Source: Oscillospiraceae bacterium (lineage in GTDB: Bacteria > Bacillota > Clostridia > Oscillospirales > Acutalibacteraceae). Taken from it: a DNA stretch of 53,301 nucleotides. The translations under genes were made by a program, and so were the position numbers. Numbering within the stretch: position 1 is the first letter of the stretch; every line of letters starts with the position of its first letter. Where the stretch lies: NCBI GenBank assembly GCA_015066005.1, contig SVPF01000015.1, positions 1-53,301 on the forward strand, written 5' to 3'. Shown here one piece after another: positions 6,916 to 15,546 of this stretch. Below the pieces are notes generated by a model. It was given only the letters and a program-made list of their open reading frames with translations, made no database searches and had not been told where the DNA came from.

Positions 6916-8844
6916 TTATTCACCAACCTTTGTATATGCCAAAAGACTGCCTGCCTTTAAAATTGCCTTTTGTCTTTCGGTAAAGCTGCAGCAAAGTGTA
7001 AATTCTTCGCCCGTGGTTTCGTTTTTAAGAATAATTTCACCCTTATCCATACCGCTGAAAACATTAGTTAAGGTAAGCTTGTCGCCTTGGTTAAGCTTAT
7101 CGTAATCGTCAGCATTTTTAAAGGTTAAGGGCATTATACCCGAATTTATAAGATTTGCGATGTGAATACGTGCAAAGCTTTTTGTAATTACAGCACGAAC
7201 ACCCAAATACATAGGAACTAATGCTGCGTGTTCACGGGATGAGCCCTGACCGTAGTTACTGCCGCCGACAATAATTGACTTGCCAAGCGCCTTTGCTCTT
7301 TCGGGAAAGGTGCTGTCACACACACCAAAGCAGAACTGTGAAAGGTGCGGAATATTAGAACGGTAAGGAAGAATTTTTGCGCCTGCGGGCATAATATGGT
7401 CGGTTGTGATATTATCGCCAACCTTAAGCACTAATTCGGCGCTTAAAGTGTCCTCCTGCGGTTTTGCTTCGGGGAAGGGCTTAATATTCGGTCCGCGTAA
7501 AACTTCAATTTCAGCAGCCTCGGCCTCGCTTGCGGGGGCAATAACGGCGCTGTCATCAATTTTAAAGCTTTCAGGCATTTTAATTTCGGGCATATCACCG
7601 AGTAAACGAGGGTCAGTAATATAGCCTGTAAGGGCCGCCGCAACTGCCGTTTCGGGCGAAACAAGATAAACACTTGCATCGGCTGTACCGCTTCGACCAA
7701 TGAAATTGCGGTTAAAGGTACGAAGTGAAACACCAGCAGAATTGGGTGAAAAGCCCATACCAATACAGGGACCGCAAGCACATTCAAGCACACGCGCACC
7801 CGAAGCCAAAATATCAGACAATGCACCACAGTCAGCAAGCATTGTTAAAACCTGCTTAGAACCCGGCGAAATTGAAAGGCTAACACTTGGGTCAATGGTT
7901 TTACCCTTTAGGAGTGCCGCAACCTTTAACATATCAAAAAGTGAAGAGTTTGTGCAAGAGCCAATGCAAACCTGATCAACCTTTGTACCCTTGAGTGATT
8001 CAACCGTAACAATATTGTCAGGACTGTGTGGACAAGCAATTAAGGGCTTTAATTCGTTTAAATCAATATCAATTACCTTGTCGTAAACCGCATCGGCATC
8101 ACTTGATAATTCTACATAATCTTCCCCTCTGCCCTCAGCCTCTAAAAAAGCTTTTGTAACCTCGTCAGACGGGAAAATTGAGGTTGTAGCGCCAAGCTCG
8201 GTACCCATATTTGTAATGGTAGCACGTTCTGGAACGGATAAATACTTAATACCCTCGCCGCCCCATTCAATAATAGCGCCAACACCGCCCTTAACCGATA
8301 AAATTCTTAAAATTTCAAGACTAATATCTTTAGCGGTAACAAATGGATTTAATTTTCCGATAAGGTTTACCTTATACATTTTGGGCATTGTTATGTAATA
8401 TGCACCGCCGCCCATTGCAACCGCAACGTCAAGGCCGCCCGCACCCATTGCAAGCATACCTATACCGCCGCCTGTTGGAGTATGGCTGTCGGAACCGATA
8501 AGGGTTTTACCCGGCTTGCCAAAACGTTCAAGATGTACCTGATGACAAATGCCGTTGCCGGGGCGTGAAAAATAAATGCCGTGCTTTTTGCAAACCGACT
8601 GAATATAACGGTGGTCGTCGGCATTTTCAAAGCCTGACTGAAGTGTATTATGGTCAATATAGGCAACACTGCGCTCGGTTTTAACGCGGTCAAGACCCAT
8701 TGTTTCAAATTCAAGATAAGCCATTGTACCTGTTGCATCCTGCGTTAAGGTTTGGTCAATTTTCAAGGCAACCTCTTGGCCTACGGTCATTTCACCGCTT
8801 ATCATATGGGCTTTAATAATTTTTTGTGCTATGGTTAAACCCAT
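6916..8844 (-). CDS. Aconitate hydratase
   Basis: The 642-residue protein has the [4Fe-4S] ligands of the aconitase family, Cys297 in GSCTN and Cys357/Cys360 in ACGPCIG, the SDSHTPTGGG active-site segment, and a C-terminal swivelling domain with GGSNYGQGSSREHAA. The single-chain length near 640 fits the bacterial aconitase/homoaconitase-like branch rather than the ~890-residue AcnA. It interconverts citrate and isocitrate. The start has AGGAAAGGA upstream. It lies between the GntR gene (5-base gap) and isocitrate dehydrogenase (1-base gap). Confidence 0.92.
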   Translation of the reverse strand: MGLTIAQKIIKAHMISGEMTVGQEVALKIDQTLTQDATGTMAYLEFETMGLDRVKTERSVAYIDHNTLQSGFENADDHRYIQSVCKKHGIYFSRPGNGICHQVHLERFGKPGKTLIGSDSHTPTGGGIGMLAMGAGGLDVAVAMGGGAYYITMPKMYKVNLIGKLNPFVTAKDISLEILRILSVKGGVGAIIEWGGEGIKYLSVPERATITNMGTELGATTSIFPSDEVTKAFLEAEGRGEDYVELSSDADAVYDKVIDIDLNELKPLIACPHSPDNIVTVESLKGTKVDQVCIGSCTNSSLFDMLKVAALLKGKTIDPSVSLSISPGSKQVLTMLADCGALSDILASGARVLECACGPCIGMGFSPNSAGVSLRTFNRNFIGRSGTADASVYLVSPETAVAAALTGYITDPRLLGDMPEIKMPESFKIDDSAVIAPASEAEAAEIEVLRGPNIKPFPEAKPQEDTLSAELVLKVGDNITTDHIMPAGAKILPYRSNIPHLSQFCFGVCDSTFPERAKALGKSIIVGGSNYGQGSSREHAALVPMYLGVRAVITKSFARIHIANLINSGIMPLTFKNADDYDKLNQGDKLTLTNVFSGMDKGEIILKNETTGEEFTLCCSFTERQKAILKAGSLLAYTKVGE

Positions 8845-8849
8845 TTTTA

Positions 8850-9488
8850 TCAGTCCTTTCCTGCTATATGCATATAAGCATTTCTAACGTGCTGTGCGGT
8901 AAAAGCTTCTGCCGCAGCTGCATTATGGTTTATTATTGCATTTAAAATTTCACGGTGCTCAGCCACCGACTCATTAGCGCGGGACTGACTTTGAAGAGAT
9001 ACCTTACGGTATTTTTGCACCTTTTTGTGAAGCGGTAAAAGCGTGTTATAAAAAACGTGACTGCCGCTTATTTTATAAAGAATTTCGTGAAAGCGGTTAT
9101 CCATTAAACGAATTTGTTCGCTGTTTTGCTTTGTAAGGTAGAATTCCTGCAATTCAAGTGCCGATTTAAGCTCGTTAATATCCTCTACACTTGCTTTTTC
9201 AGCAGCCATTTTTGCGGCTAAGCCTTCAAGCTGTTCACGAATTATATATATATCACGCAAATCATCCTCGCTGATACCAAGCACCTGCGAGCCTTTACCT
9301 GTTTCAACAATTAAATGCTCTTGCTGAAGGCGGCGAAGAGCTTCACGAATAGGTGTACGGCTTACGCCCAAAATTTCGCAAAGATGGTTTTCGGTTAAAA
9401 TGTCACCACGCTGATATTTACCGCTTAAAATATCGGTTTCAAGGTGTTCAAACACCTGATCTGCCAAGGAAACGGTTTTATGGTCCAT
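8850..9488 (-). CDS. GntR-family regulator with FCD ligand domain
   Basis: The 212-residue protein has the GntR winged helix at about 10-75 (ILTENHLCEILGVSRTPIREALRRL region) and an all-helical FCD domain (about 80-205) with spaced Asp/His metal-ligand candidates such as DNRFHEIL and EHREILNAI. It is the second gene of the citrate operon, its ribosome site AGGAG overlapping the end of the citrate synthase gene. A GTATAC-centred dyad at the operon promoter is a likely binding site, so feedback by citrate or 2-oxoglutarate is a reasonable inference, not an observation. Confidence 0.9.
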   Translation of the reverse strand: MDHKTVSLADQVFEHLETDILSGKYQRGDILTENHLCEILGVSRTPIREALRRLQQEHLIVETGKGSQVLGISEDDLRDIYIIREQLEGLAAKMAAEKASVEDINELKSALELQEFYLTKQNSEQIRLMDNRFHEILYKISGSHVFYNTLLPLHKKVQKYRKVSLQSQSRANESVAEHREILNAIINHNAAAAEAFTAQHVRNAYMHIAGKD

Positions 9489-9501
9489 TGTATGTCAACT
9501 C

Positions 9502-10878
9502 CTAAAGTCTTTTAAATTTGCCGCCGGATAATTCTTCAATTTTACCTTCAAGCTCAAAGTTCGAAAGTGCGGTTTGACGACCGTCTTCATATTCGGCGTC
9601 AACCCATTCCTTAAGCTTTATAATAAGCGGGTCTTTTTTATCCAAAGCATCATCACCCGAAAGGCGATAATTTGTGTTTATCCAATAAGCAATACCCGCA
9701 AGACCACTGGTCTTACTAATTGTAACAGTTGCAGGACGGTTAAGTATTTTTTCGGTATCAAAGATATTATAAATTTCCTGATCCTTTAAAAGACCGTCAG
9801 CGTGAATGCCTGCGCGGGTAACGTTAAAGTTGCGGCCTGCAAATGGGGTCATCGGAGGTATATCATAATTCATTTCATTCTTAAAATATTCGGCAATTTC
9901 GGTAATAGCAGTTGTGTCCATACCGTCAAGCGAGCCACGAAGGGATGCATATTCCATAATCATAGCCTCAAGCGGAATGTTACCTGTTCTTTCACCTATA
10001 CCTAAAAGCGAGCAGTTAACCGCACAGGCACCGTAAAGCCAAGCAGTAGAAGCATTTGCAACGGCCTTGTAAAAATCGTTATGGCCGTGCCATTCAAGCA
10101 TTTCGGAAGGTACGTCGGAATAATGCTGTAAACCGTAAATTATACCGGGTACACTTCTTGGAAGCGCAACCTCGGGGTAAGGTACACCGTAGCCCATTGT
10201 GTCGCACGCACGGATTTTAACGGGAATACCTGCATCCTGCGACATTTTCATAAGCTCGTTTACGAAGGGTACAACAAAGCCGTAAAAATCAGCACGGGTA
10301 ATATCTTCAAGGTGACACCTTGGCATAACACCCGCCTCAAAGGCTTCGCCAACAGCTGCAAGATACATATCAAGAACTTCTTTTCTTGACTTTTTAAGCT
10401 TTTTAAAAATATGATAGTCGCTGCACGAAACCAAAATACCCGTTTCACGAATACCCAAATCCTTTACAAGCTTAAAGTCCTCCTTGCTTGCACGAATCCA
10501 AGTAGTAATTTCGGGAAATTTTAGCCCCAATTCCTGACATTTTTCCAGTGCTTCCCTGTCCTTCTTGCTGTAAACAAAAAATTCAGTTTGGCGAATAATG
10601 CCGTAAGGTCCGCCAAGCTTTGACATAAGCTTGTATAAGTCAACAATTTGCTTAACGGTATACGGTTCAACCGACTGCTGACCGTCACGAAGTGATGTGT
10701 CGGTTATCCAAATTTCCTCAGGCATACCCATAGGCACACGGCGGTGGTTAAAGGCAACCTTCGGCACAGAATCGTACGAATAAATATCACGGTATAAATT
10801 CGGGTCGGCAACGTCCTGAAGCTCGTATTTATATATTTTTTGTTCAAGTAAATTTGTTTTGTTAGAAAGTTCAAGCAA
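9502..10878 (-). CDS. Re-citrate synthase (isopropylmalate/homocitrate synthase family)
   Basis: The ~458-residue protein belongs to the DRE-TIM metallolyase family: TDTSLRDGQQS at the first strand, HLEDITRAD, and the metal-binding HGHND. Overall it resembles the Re-face citrate synthase first shown in Clostridium kluyveri, an oxygen-sensitive, metal-dependent enzyme often mislabelled as isopropylmalate or homocitrate synthase. Aconitase and isocitrate dehydrogenase downstream support the citrate role, and no leuCDB genes are nearby. TTG 10878 is chosen since GTG 10887 lies inside the AGAGGTG ribosome site. Homocitrate synthase remains an alternative. Confidence 0.82.
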   Translation of the reverse strand: MLELSNKTNLLEQKIYKYELQDVADPNLYRDIYSYDSVPKVAFNHRRVPMGMPEEIWITDTSLRDGQQSVEPYTVKQIVDLYKLMSKLGGPYGIIRQTEFFVYSKKDREALEKCQELGLKFPEITTWIRASKEDFKLVKDLGIRETGILVSCSDYHIFKKLKKSRKEVLDMYLAAVGEAFEAGVMPRCHLEDITRADFYGFVVPFVNELMKMSQDAGIPVKIRACDTMGYGVPYPEVALPRSVPGIIYGLQHYSDVPSEMLEWHGHNDFYKAVANASTAWLYGACAVNCSLLGIGERTGNIPLEAMIMEYASLRGSLDGMDTTAITEIAEYFKNEMNYDIPPMTPFAGRNFNVTRAGIHADGLLKDQEIYNIFDTEKILNRPATVTISKTSGLAGIAYWINTNYRLSGDDALDKKDPLIIKLKEWVDAEYEDGRQTALSNFELEGKIEELSGGKFKRL

Positions 10879-10900
10879 ACTTCTCACCTCTATGTTTTTC

Positions 10901-10908
10901 TGTATACA
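10901..10908. promoter_or_regulatory. GntR-type operator candidate
   Basis: The perfect dyad TGTATACA directly follows the -10 box of the citrate operon and covers the expected transcription start. GntR/FCD regulators commonly bind short dyads with GT and AC half sites, and one such regulator is encoded in this operon. The site is short, so it is a prediction. Confidence 0.5.
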
Positions 10909-10936
10909 ATTATACTCAAAAACATTAAATTGTCAA
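10909..10936 (-). promoter_or_regulatory. Promoter of the citrate operon
   Basis: On the minus strand a perfect TTGACA (10936-10931), 16-base spacer and perfect TATAAT (10914-10909) precede the Re-citrate synthase by about 30 bases. This is the closest to consensus of any promoter seen in the window. Confidence 0.88.
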
Positions 10937-10972
10937 TATATTATCAAAGAATATTTAATATATATAAGCAAA

Positions 10973-10997
10973 AAACCGCCGAAAAAAACGGCGGTTT
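10973..10997 (-). terminator. Terminator after the SLOG gene
   Basis: Arms AAACCGCCG (10973-10981) and CGGCGGTTT (10989-10997) with a seven-base A loop. Read on the minus strand it is followed by a T-rich stretch. It insulates the citrate promoter from genes upstream. Confidence 0.85.
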
Positions 10998-11002
10998 CAA
11001 TT

Positions 11003-11554
11003 TTAAATATCAATTTTCGATTGAAGGTTATTAAATTCCTTTAAATATTCGGTGTTAACGTTTACAATATAACGCTTTTTCTTTTGGGCGTAATTGAGTG
11101 TGTTTCGTGTTCCGCCCTGCTTTCCGTCATACCAGGTTACAACGTAATCACTGCTGTCCACCATAAATTTATTGCGGTTTTGGTAACACCCTGCGTGGTA
11201 TTCCCGTGACAGCACGTTTACTTCATCGCAACCCCTTAAAACCTGTTCATAACGGGCCTTCCATTCATTTGAATATGATTTTTCCTGTTCTTCAAAGGGC
11301 ACCACAGCAATAAGCTTTATATCACTTTGCTGTTCTTTGAATTTAAGCACCGTTTCGGCGGCAATAATATCAAAGCCCGAAGCCATACCCGTATAAAATA
11401 CACGGCAGTCATCATCAATTAAAGCCGAAATTGTTGTTGTTAAATTTCGAAGCATAACCTCAAAATCGGCATTGTTGCTTTTAAGGGCAAACGGAAATTT
11501 TGACGGTCGGTACCCCGAAAAGCAACACTTTTTATAATTTATTTCATTATTCAA
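11003..11554 (-). CDS. SLOG / DUF1273 family protein (YpsA-like)
   Basis: The ~183-residue protein has the Rossmann-like SLOG pattern: CFSGYRPSKFPF at the first strand, TGMASGFDIIAAE as the glycine-rich loop, and DGKQGGTRNTLNYA near the end. SLOG proteins bind nucleotide-like ligands; the Bacillus member YpsA affects cell division and stress, but its biochemistry is open. TTG 11554 is proposed because GGTGA lies five bases upstream; TTG 11566 and GTG 11563 fall within or ahead of that site. It follows endonuclease III by about 15 bases and is probably co-transcribed. Confidence 0.78.
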   Translation of the reverse strand: MNNEINYKKCCFSGYRPSKFPFALKSNNADFEVMLRNLTTTISALIDDDCRVFYTGMASGFDIIAAETVLKFKEQQSDIKLIAVVPFEEQEKSYSNEWKARYEQVLRGCDEVNVLSREYHAGCYQNRNKFMVDSSDYVVTWYDGKQGGTRNTLNYAQKKKRYIVNVNTEYLKEFNNLQSKIDI

Positions 11555-11569
11555 AATGTTCACCAAATA

Positions 11570-12205
11570 TTATTTTTTCTTTATCTTTTTTGGGCAGATA
11601 TCAGCCAAAATGCAGTCATCACACTTAGGACTTCGGGCAATACAAACATCCCTGCCGAAAAGCACGCTGCGGTGACAAAAATCATTCGATTTATCGGGTG
11701 GCAAAAGCTTTCGCATTGCCTTTTCTACCGATAGCGGATTATCACTTTCAACCAAACCCAAACGATTGCAAAGCCGTATAAAATGGGTGTCACAAACAAC
11801 AGCAGGCTTTTTATAAATATCGCCTACCACTAAATTTGCGGTTTTACGGCCCACGCCCGAAAGGGTTGTAAGCTGCTCAATATTGTCAGGCACATTGCCG
11901 TCAAAATCTTCAATAATTTGTTGGCTTAGCTTTACTAAATCCTTAGCCTTTGTTTTGTAAAGTCCGCAGGTTTTAATAAGCTGCTCTACCCTATTTAAAT
12001 CCGCATTTGCCATTTTTTCAGCGGTAGGAAATTCGTGGAATAAGTCAGGTGTTACCATATTAACACGCTTATCGGTGCACTGTGCCGAAAGTCGAGTTGC
12101 AACCAAAAGCTGAAAAGCATCCTGATATTCCAAAGAGCAAATCGCATCGGGATACAACTTTTCAAGGCGGTTAACCGCTTCAATTGTTCTTTCCGTCTTA
12201 CGCAT
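11570..12205 (-). CDS. nth: Endonuclease III
   Basis: This 211-residue DNA glycosylase/AP lyase removes oxidised pyrimidines. It shows the helix-hairpin-helix LSGVGRKTANLVVGD with the catalytic Lys120-type residue, the following Asp (VCDTHFIRLCNRLGL), and the C-terminal [4Fe-4S] loop of pattern C-x6-C-x2-C-x5-C (CIARSPKCDDCILADIC). Its start overlaps the end of the PTS_EIIC_2 gene by eight bases, indicating translational coupling. Confidence 0.95.
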   Translation of the reverse strand: MRKTERTIEAVNRLEKLYPDAICSLEYQDAFQLLVATRLSAQCTDKRVNMVTPDLFHEFPTAEKMANADLNRVEQLIKTCGLYKTKAKDLVKLSQQIIEDFDGNVPDNIEQLTTLSGVGRKTANLVVGDIYKKPAVVCDTHFIRLCNRLGLVESDNPLSVEKAMRKLLPPDKSNDFCHRSVLFGRDVCIARSPKCDDCILADICPKKIKKK

Positions 12206-13247
12206 TTGCTGACACCAGCTTTAAATCACCCGATTTTATCCAGCCAAGCTTACGCATTGCTTCGGCAATTGCAAGACACAAAGCCGCCGGTAAAATAAAG
12301 TGCATAAGCACAATTTCAAGCATAGCAATAACGGGTGAAGTACCTGCCGCAACCATTGTGGTATAAGCTGAAAACTGACCAACAAGACCTGCCGAGCCCA
12401 TACCCGAGCCAATGGGGTCGCTAACCATTTTTAAAAGCGCTGAAGCCACGGGGCCTAAAATTGCGCTTGAAATAATGGATGGAAGCCAAATTAAAGGATG
12501 ACGGACAATGTTTGGCATTTGAATCATCGAAGTACCAACGCCCTGCGCAATAAGACCGCCGAATTTATTTTCACGGTAGCTTATAACCGCAAAGCCAACC
12601 ATATTACAGCAGCAGCCGATTGTTGCCGCACCTGCCGCAAGACCAGAAAGTCCCATTGAAATACCAACAGCCGCTGAAGAAATAGGAAGTGTTAACAGAA
12701 TACCCATAATAACCGATACTATCATACCGCCTAAAATTGGGCTTTGCTCTACATTAACATTAACAAGCTGACCAACCCATTTCATAAAGGTTGAAATGTA
12801 TGGGCCAACAAAATAACCCGCCATAGAGCCAAGTAAAATACAGCAAACAGGGGTAACAATAATGTCAACCTTGGTTCTGCCCGAAACCAAATAGCCAATT
12901 TCAATTGCAACATAAGCCGCAATAAAAGCGCCAAGTGGCTCACCCGGGGCACCAAGTGCAAAGGCGTCCTTTGCAACTGTTGGGAAAGCGCCAACCATAC
13001 CCGCAACAGCAGCCGCAACGGTTGTTAAAGGTGAAGCCTTTAATTTACAAGCAACACCTACACCAATACCTGCGCCCGTTAGGGTTTTGGCAACACTGCC
13101 CATAGCGTTCAGGTATGTACCAACAACATTACCGCCGATAATATTTGCAATTTGGCAAATAATTGTGCCGATAATAAGGGTTGAAAAAAGGCCGTAAGCC
13201 ATACCGGAAAGCCCATCAATGAAAAGTCGGTTAAGATATTTTTTCAC
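12198..13247 (-). CDS. PTS_EIIC_2 domain membrane protein (PfoR-like)
   Basis: The ~349-residue protein is almost entirely hydrophobic with about ten membrane segments and belongs to the PTS IIC-like family that includes Clostridium perfringens PfoR. No IIA or IIB domain and no neighbouring phosphotransferase genes are present, so classical sugar uptake is uncertain; PfoR itself was described as a regulator. GTG 13247 is preferred over ATG 13256 because AAAGGA abuts that ATG but sits nine bases from the GTG, and family members begin MKK-LNR-like. Confidence 0.78.
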   Translation of the reverse strand: MKKYLNRLFIDGLSGMAYGLFSTLIIGTIICQIANIIGGNVVGTYLNAMGSVAKTLTGAGIGVGVACKLKASPLTTVAAAVAGMVGAFPTVAKDAFALGAPGEPLGAFIAAYVAIEIGYLVSGRTKVDIIVTPVCCILLGSMAGYFVGPYISTFMKWVGQLVNVNVEQSPILGGMIVSVIMGILLTLPISSAAVGISMGLSGLAAGAATIGCCCNMVGFAVISYRENKFGGLIAQGVGTSMIQMPNIVRHPLIWLPSIISSAILGPVASALLKMVSDPIGSGMGSAGLVGQFSAYTTMVAAGTSPVIAMLEIVLMHFILPAALCLAIAEAMRKLGWIKSGDLKLVSANA

Positions 13248-13282
13248 AATTACCATTCCTTTGCTTTAGATTCATTGAAAAC

Positions 13283-13310
13283 ATTATACAACTTTTTCAA
13301 AATTTTACAA
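13283..13310 (-). promoter_or_regulatory. Promoter of the PTS_EIIC_2-nth-SLOG operon
   Basis: Minus-strand TTGTAA (13310-13305), 16-base spacer, perfect TATAAT (13288-13283), about 35 bases before the start codon. The divergent D-lactate dehydrogenase gene has only a weak candidate (TTGATA at 13332-13337). Confidence 0.7.
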
Positions 13311-13371
13311 TAGCGTATATGCACAATTTTTTTGATAAAAATATTTAATATTACGTTATTGAGGTGATTTT

Positions 13372-14352
13372 TTGAAAACAATTGCATTTTTTGATACTAA
13401 AAGCTATGACCGTGAAAGCTTTGAAAAATATTCGGGAGAAGAGCTTAACTTCCGTTTTTTTGAAAACAAATTGAATGAGGATACCGTAAGCATGGCGGCT
13501 TGCTGTGATGCGGTTTGTGTATTTGTAAACGATAACATAAACCGACGCGTTATTGAAAAGCTTGAAAATTACGGAGTAAAAATTATTGCGCTTAGGTGTG
13601 CAGGCTATAACAATGTTGATTTAAAATTTGCCCATAATCGCATTAAGGTTGTGCGTGTACCCGCATATTCCCCCTACGCTGTTGCCGAACACGCCATTGG
13701 TATGATTTTAATGCTTAACCGTAAGCTACACCGTGCATACATTCGCACCCGTGACCATAATTTTTCACTTGATTCCCTAACAGGCTTTGATTTAAAAGGT
13801 AAAACTGTTGGTGTTATCGGCACAGGTAAAATTGGCCGTGTTTTTGCTGATATTTGCAAGGGCTTTGGTATGAATATTATTGGCTTCGACCCTCAAGAAA
13901 GTACGGAATTTTGTGGTGAATATGTAAGTCTTGACAAGCTTTTAAAGAGCAGTGATATAATTTCGCTACATTGTCCCTTAACAAAAGACAATCAATATTT
14001 AATTAATGAAAATTCAATTAGCAAAATGAAAAAAGGCGCTTATATTATTAACACATCGCGCGGAAAATTGGTTGATACACAAGCATTGATTTCGGGTTTA
14101 AAAAAGGGACAAATCGGAGCCGCAGGACTTGATGTATACGAGGAAGAAACCGACCTGTTTTTTGAAGATTTTTCGGATGAAATAATAAGAGATGACACCT
14201 TAAGCAGTTTAATTTCAATGCCAAATGTTATTGTTACCTCGCACCAAGCATTTTTAACTAAGGAAGCGCTGTCTGCCATTGCCGAAACAACAGTCAAAAA
14301 CCTTAATGATTTTTTCAAAAACGGAAAAAGTGACAACGAAATTATAATTTAA
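13372..14352 (+). CDS. ldhA: D-lactate dehydrogenase (D-2-hydroxyacid dehydrogenase family)
   Basis: The 326-residue protein has the NAD-binding GxGxxG (GVIGTGKIGRVF, about 145-156) and the catalytic triad of the D-2-hydroxyacid family: Arg in NTSRG, Glu in DVYEEE, His in SHQAFLT. The extra loop FFEDFSDEIIRDD before the His is characteristic of D-lactate dehydrogenases rather than phosphoglycerate dehydrogenases. It would reduce pyruvate to D-lactate as a fermentation end step. TTG start with GAGGTGAT three bases upstream. Confidence 0.88.
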   Translation: MKTIAFFDTKSYDRESFEKYSGEELNFRFFENKLNEDTVSMAACCDAVCVFVNDNINRRVIEKLENYGVKIIALRCAGYNNVDLKFAHNRIKVVRVPAYSPYAVAEHAIGMILMLNRKLHRAYIRTRDHNFSLDSLTGFDLKGKTVGVIGTGKIGRVFADICKGFGMNIIGFDPQESTEFCGEYVSLDKLLKSSDIISLHCPLTKDNQYLINENSISKMKKGAYIINTSRGKLVDTQALISGLKKGQIGAAGLDVYEEETDLFFEDFSDEIIRDDTLSSLISMPNVIVTSHQAFLTKEALSAIAETTVKNLNDFFKNGKSDNEIII

Positions 14353-14353
14353 C

Positions 14354-14382
14354 TTGTTTTTATATTTCCGAAATGGTATAAT
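14354..14382 (+). promoter_or_regulatory. Promoter of the phosphatase-ruvX operon
   Basis: TTGTTT (14354-14359), 17-base spacer, TATAAT (14377-14382). GGTGAT at 14390-14395 begins seven bases after the -10 box and the ATG follows at 14400, so the expected leader is only about ten bases. Confidence 0.75.
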
Positions 14383-14399
14383 ACTTTTCGGTGATAAAA

Positions 14400-15065
14400 A
14401 TGACAAAAATATACCTTGTTCGCCATTGTGAAGCCTTGGGAAATCTCAGTCGAGTTTTTCAGGGTAGAACCGACCTTGATATTACCGACCTTGGTGAAAA
14501 GCAGTTAGAAAAGCTAAGCGAACGCTTTAAAGAAATTAAGCTTGATAAAATATATTCAAGCCCGCTTATTCGCGCATATAAAACAGCATTGGCAATTAGG
14601 GGCAACCGCGATATTGAAATTGAAATTTATAAGGACCTTTCTGAAATTGATGGCGGTATTATTGAGGGCAAGCCCTTTGCCGATACTTTCGAAAAGGACC
14701 CTGTTCTTAAGGAAATTTGGTTAAACCACCCTGAAGATTTTGCACCCGAAGGTGGTGAGCCAATGCGCGTATCGTACCAAAGAATTACAAATGCCTTTTG
14801 GGATATTGTTAACCAAAACAAAGGCAAAACCGTTGCTCTTGCTACACACGGGGGTATTATACGCTGCCTTTTGTGCAAGCTGATTTATGATGATATTTCA
14901 AAGCTTATTACCGTCCCGTTATTTGACAATACCGCAGTTGGTTACATTGAAATTGACGACAGCAATAAAATTGAACTTAAATTCGCAAATGATTATTCGC
15001 ATTTGCCAAGCGATATGCTTCGTTCCTCAAGTCGTCCATCACTTTATACAATGAGGGAAAATTAA
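14400..15065 (+). CDS. Histidine phosphatase family protein (phosphoglycerate mutase-like)
   Basis: The ~221-residue protein has the phosphohistidine motif LVRHCEA (RHC in place of the commoner RHG), the downstream SSPLIRAYKTA arginine, the acidic EIDGGIIEG, and the second catalytic histidine in LATHGG. Cofactor-dependent mutase-like phosphatases of this size act on phosphorylated small molecules; substrate cannot be told. ATG 14400 is chosen over GTG 14391, which is part of the ribosome site. The stop overlaps the start of ruvX by one base. Confidence 0.88.
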   Translation: MTKIYLVRHCEALGNLSRVFQGRTDLDITDLGEKQLEKLSERFKEIKLDKIYSSPLIRAYKTALAIRGNRDIEIEIYKDLSEIDGGIIEGKPFADTFEKDPVLKEIWLNHPEDFAPEGGEPMRVSYQRITNAFWDIVNQNKGKTVALATHGGIIRCLLCKLIYDDISKLITVPLFDNTAVGYIEIDDSNKIELKFANDYSHLPSDMLRSSSRPSLYTMREN

Positions 15066-15484
15066 TGATTATAATGTCAGTTGATTTGGGGAAAGCCCGC
15101 ACAGGTATAGCCGTTTCCGACAAGGGCGAAGGCTTTGCCTTTCCCAAAACGGTAATTAACGAATATAACACCGAAAAGCTGGTGCTAAAAATTGCCGACT
15201 GTGCAAAAGAACTTAGTGCTGAGGAAATTGTTGTGGGACTGCCCAAAAATATGGATGGCTCACTTGGCTGGCGCGCTGAGGAATGTAACGAAATTGGTGA
15301 AAAAATAAAGCTTGCCACTTCCCTTCCCGTTGTTATGTGGGATGAACGCTGCACAACCATTTCGGCACATACAGCCCTTAATTTTACCGACACGCGCGGC
15401 AAAAAACGTAAAAATGTGGTTGATGCTGTTGCGGCAGTAATTATTTTAGAGGATTATTTGGCATATAAAAAGAACAGAAAATAG
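15065..15484 (+). CDS. ruvX: Putative pre-16S rRNA nuclease / Holliday junction resolvase RuvX (YqgF)
   Basis: The 139-residue RNase H-fold protein begins with SVDLGKARTGIAVSD (first catalytic Asp), contains the VVGLPKNMDGS and WDERCTT segments (catalytic Glu) and ends DAVAAVIILEDYL (third Asp). Length is normal. YqgF proteins process the 5' end of 16S rRNA precursors. It is coupled to the phosphatase gene through an overlapping TAATG and is followed by a terminator. Confidence 0.93.
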   Translation: MIIMSVDLGKARTGIAVSDKGEGFAFPKTVINEYNTEKLVLKIADCAKELSAEEIVVGLPKNMDGSLGWRAEECNEIGEKIKLATSLPVVMWDERCTTISAHTALNFTDTRGKKRKNVVDAVAAVIILEDYLAYKKNRK

Positions 15485-15488
15485 TTTA

Positions 15489-15514
15489 AAACACGGTAGT
15501 TTTCTACCGTGTTT
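15489..15514 (+). terminator. Terminator after ruvX
   Basis: AAACACGGTAG (15489-15499), TTTT loop, CTACCGTGTTT (15504-15514), then more T. Perfect 11-bp stem five bases past the stop codon. Confidence 0.92.
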
Positions 15515-15546
15515 TTTGTTCAAATTATAGTTTGTCGGTTCGTTTG

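Noticed and set aside
14400-15065. RHC in place of RHG in the histidine phosphatase as a sign of inactivity
   Set aside because: The catalytic Arg-His pair, second histidine and acidic residue are intact; variation at the third position is common.
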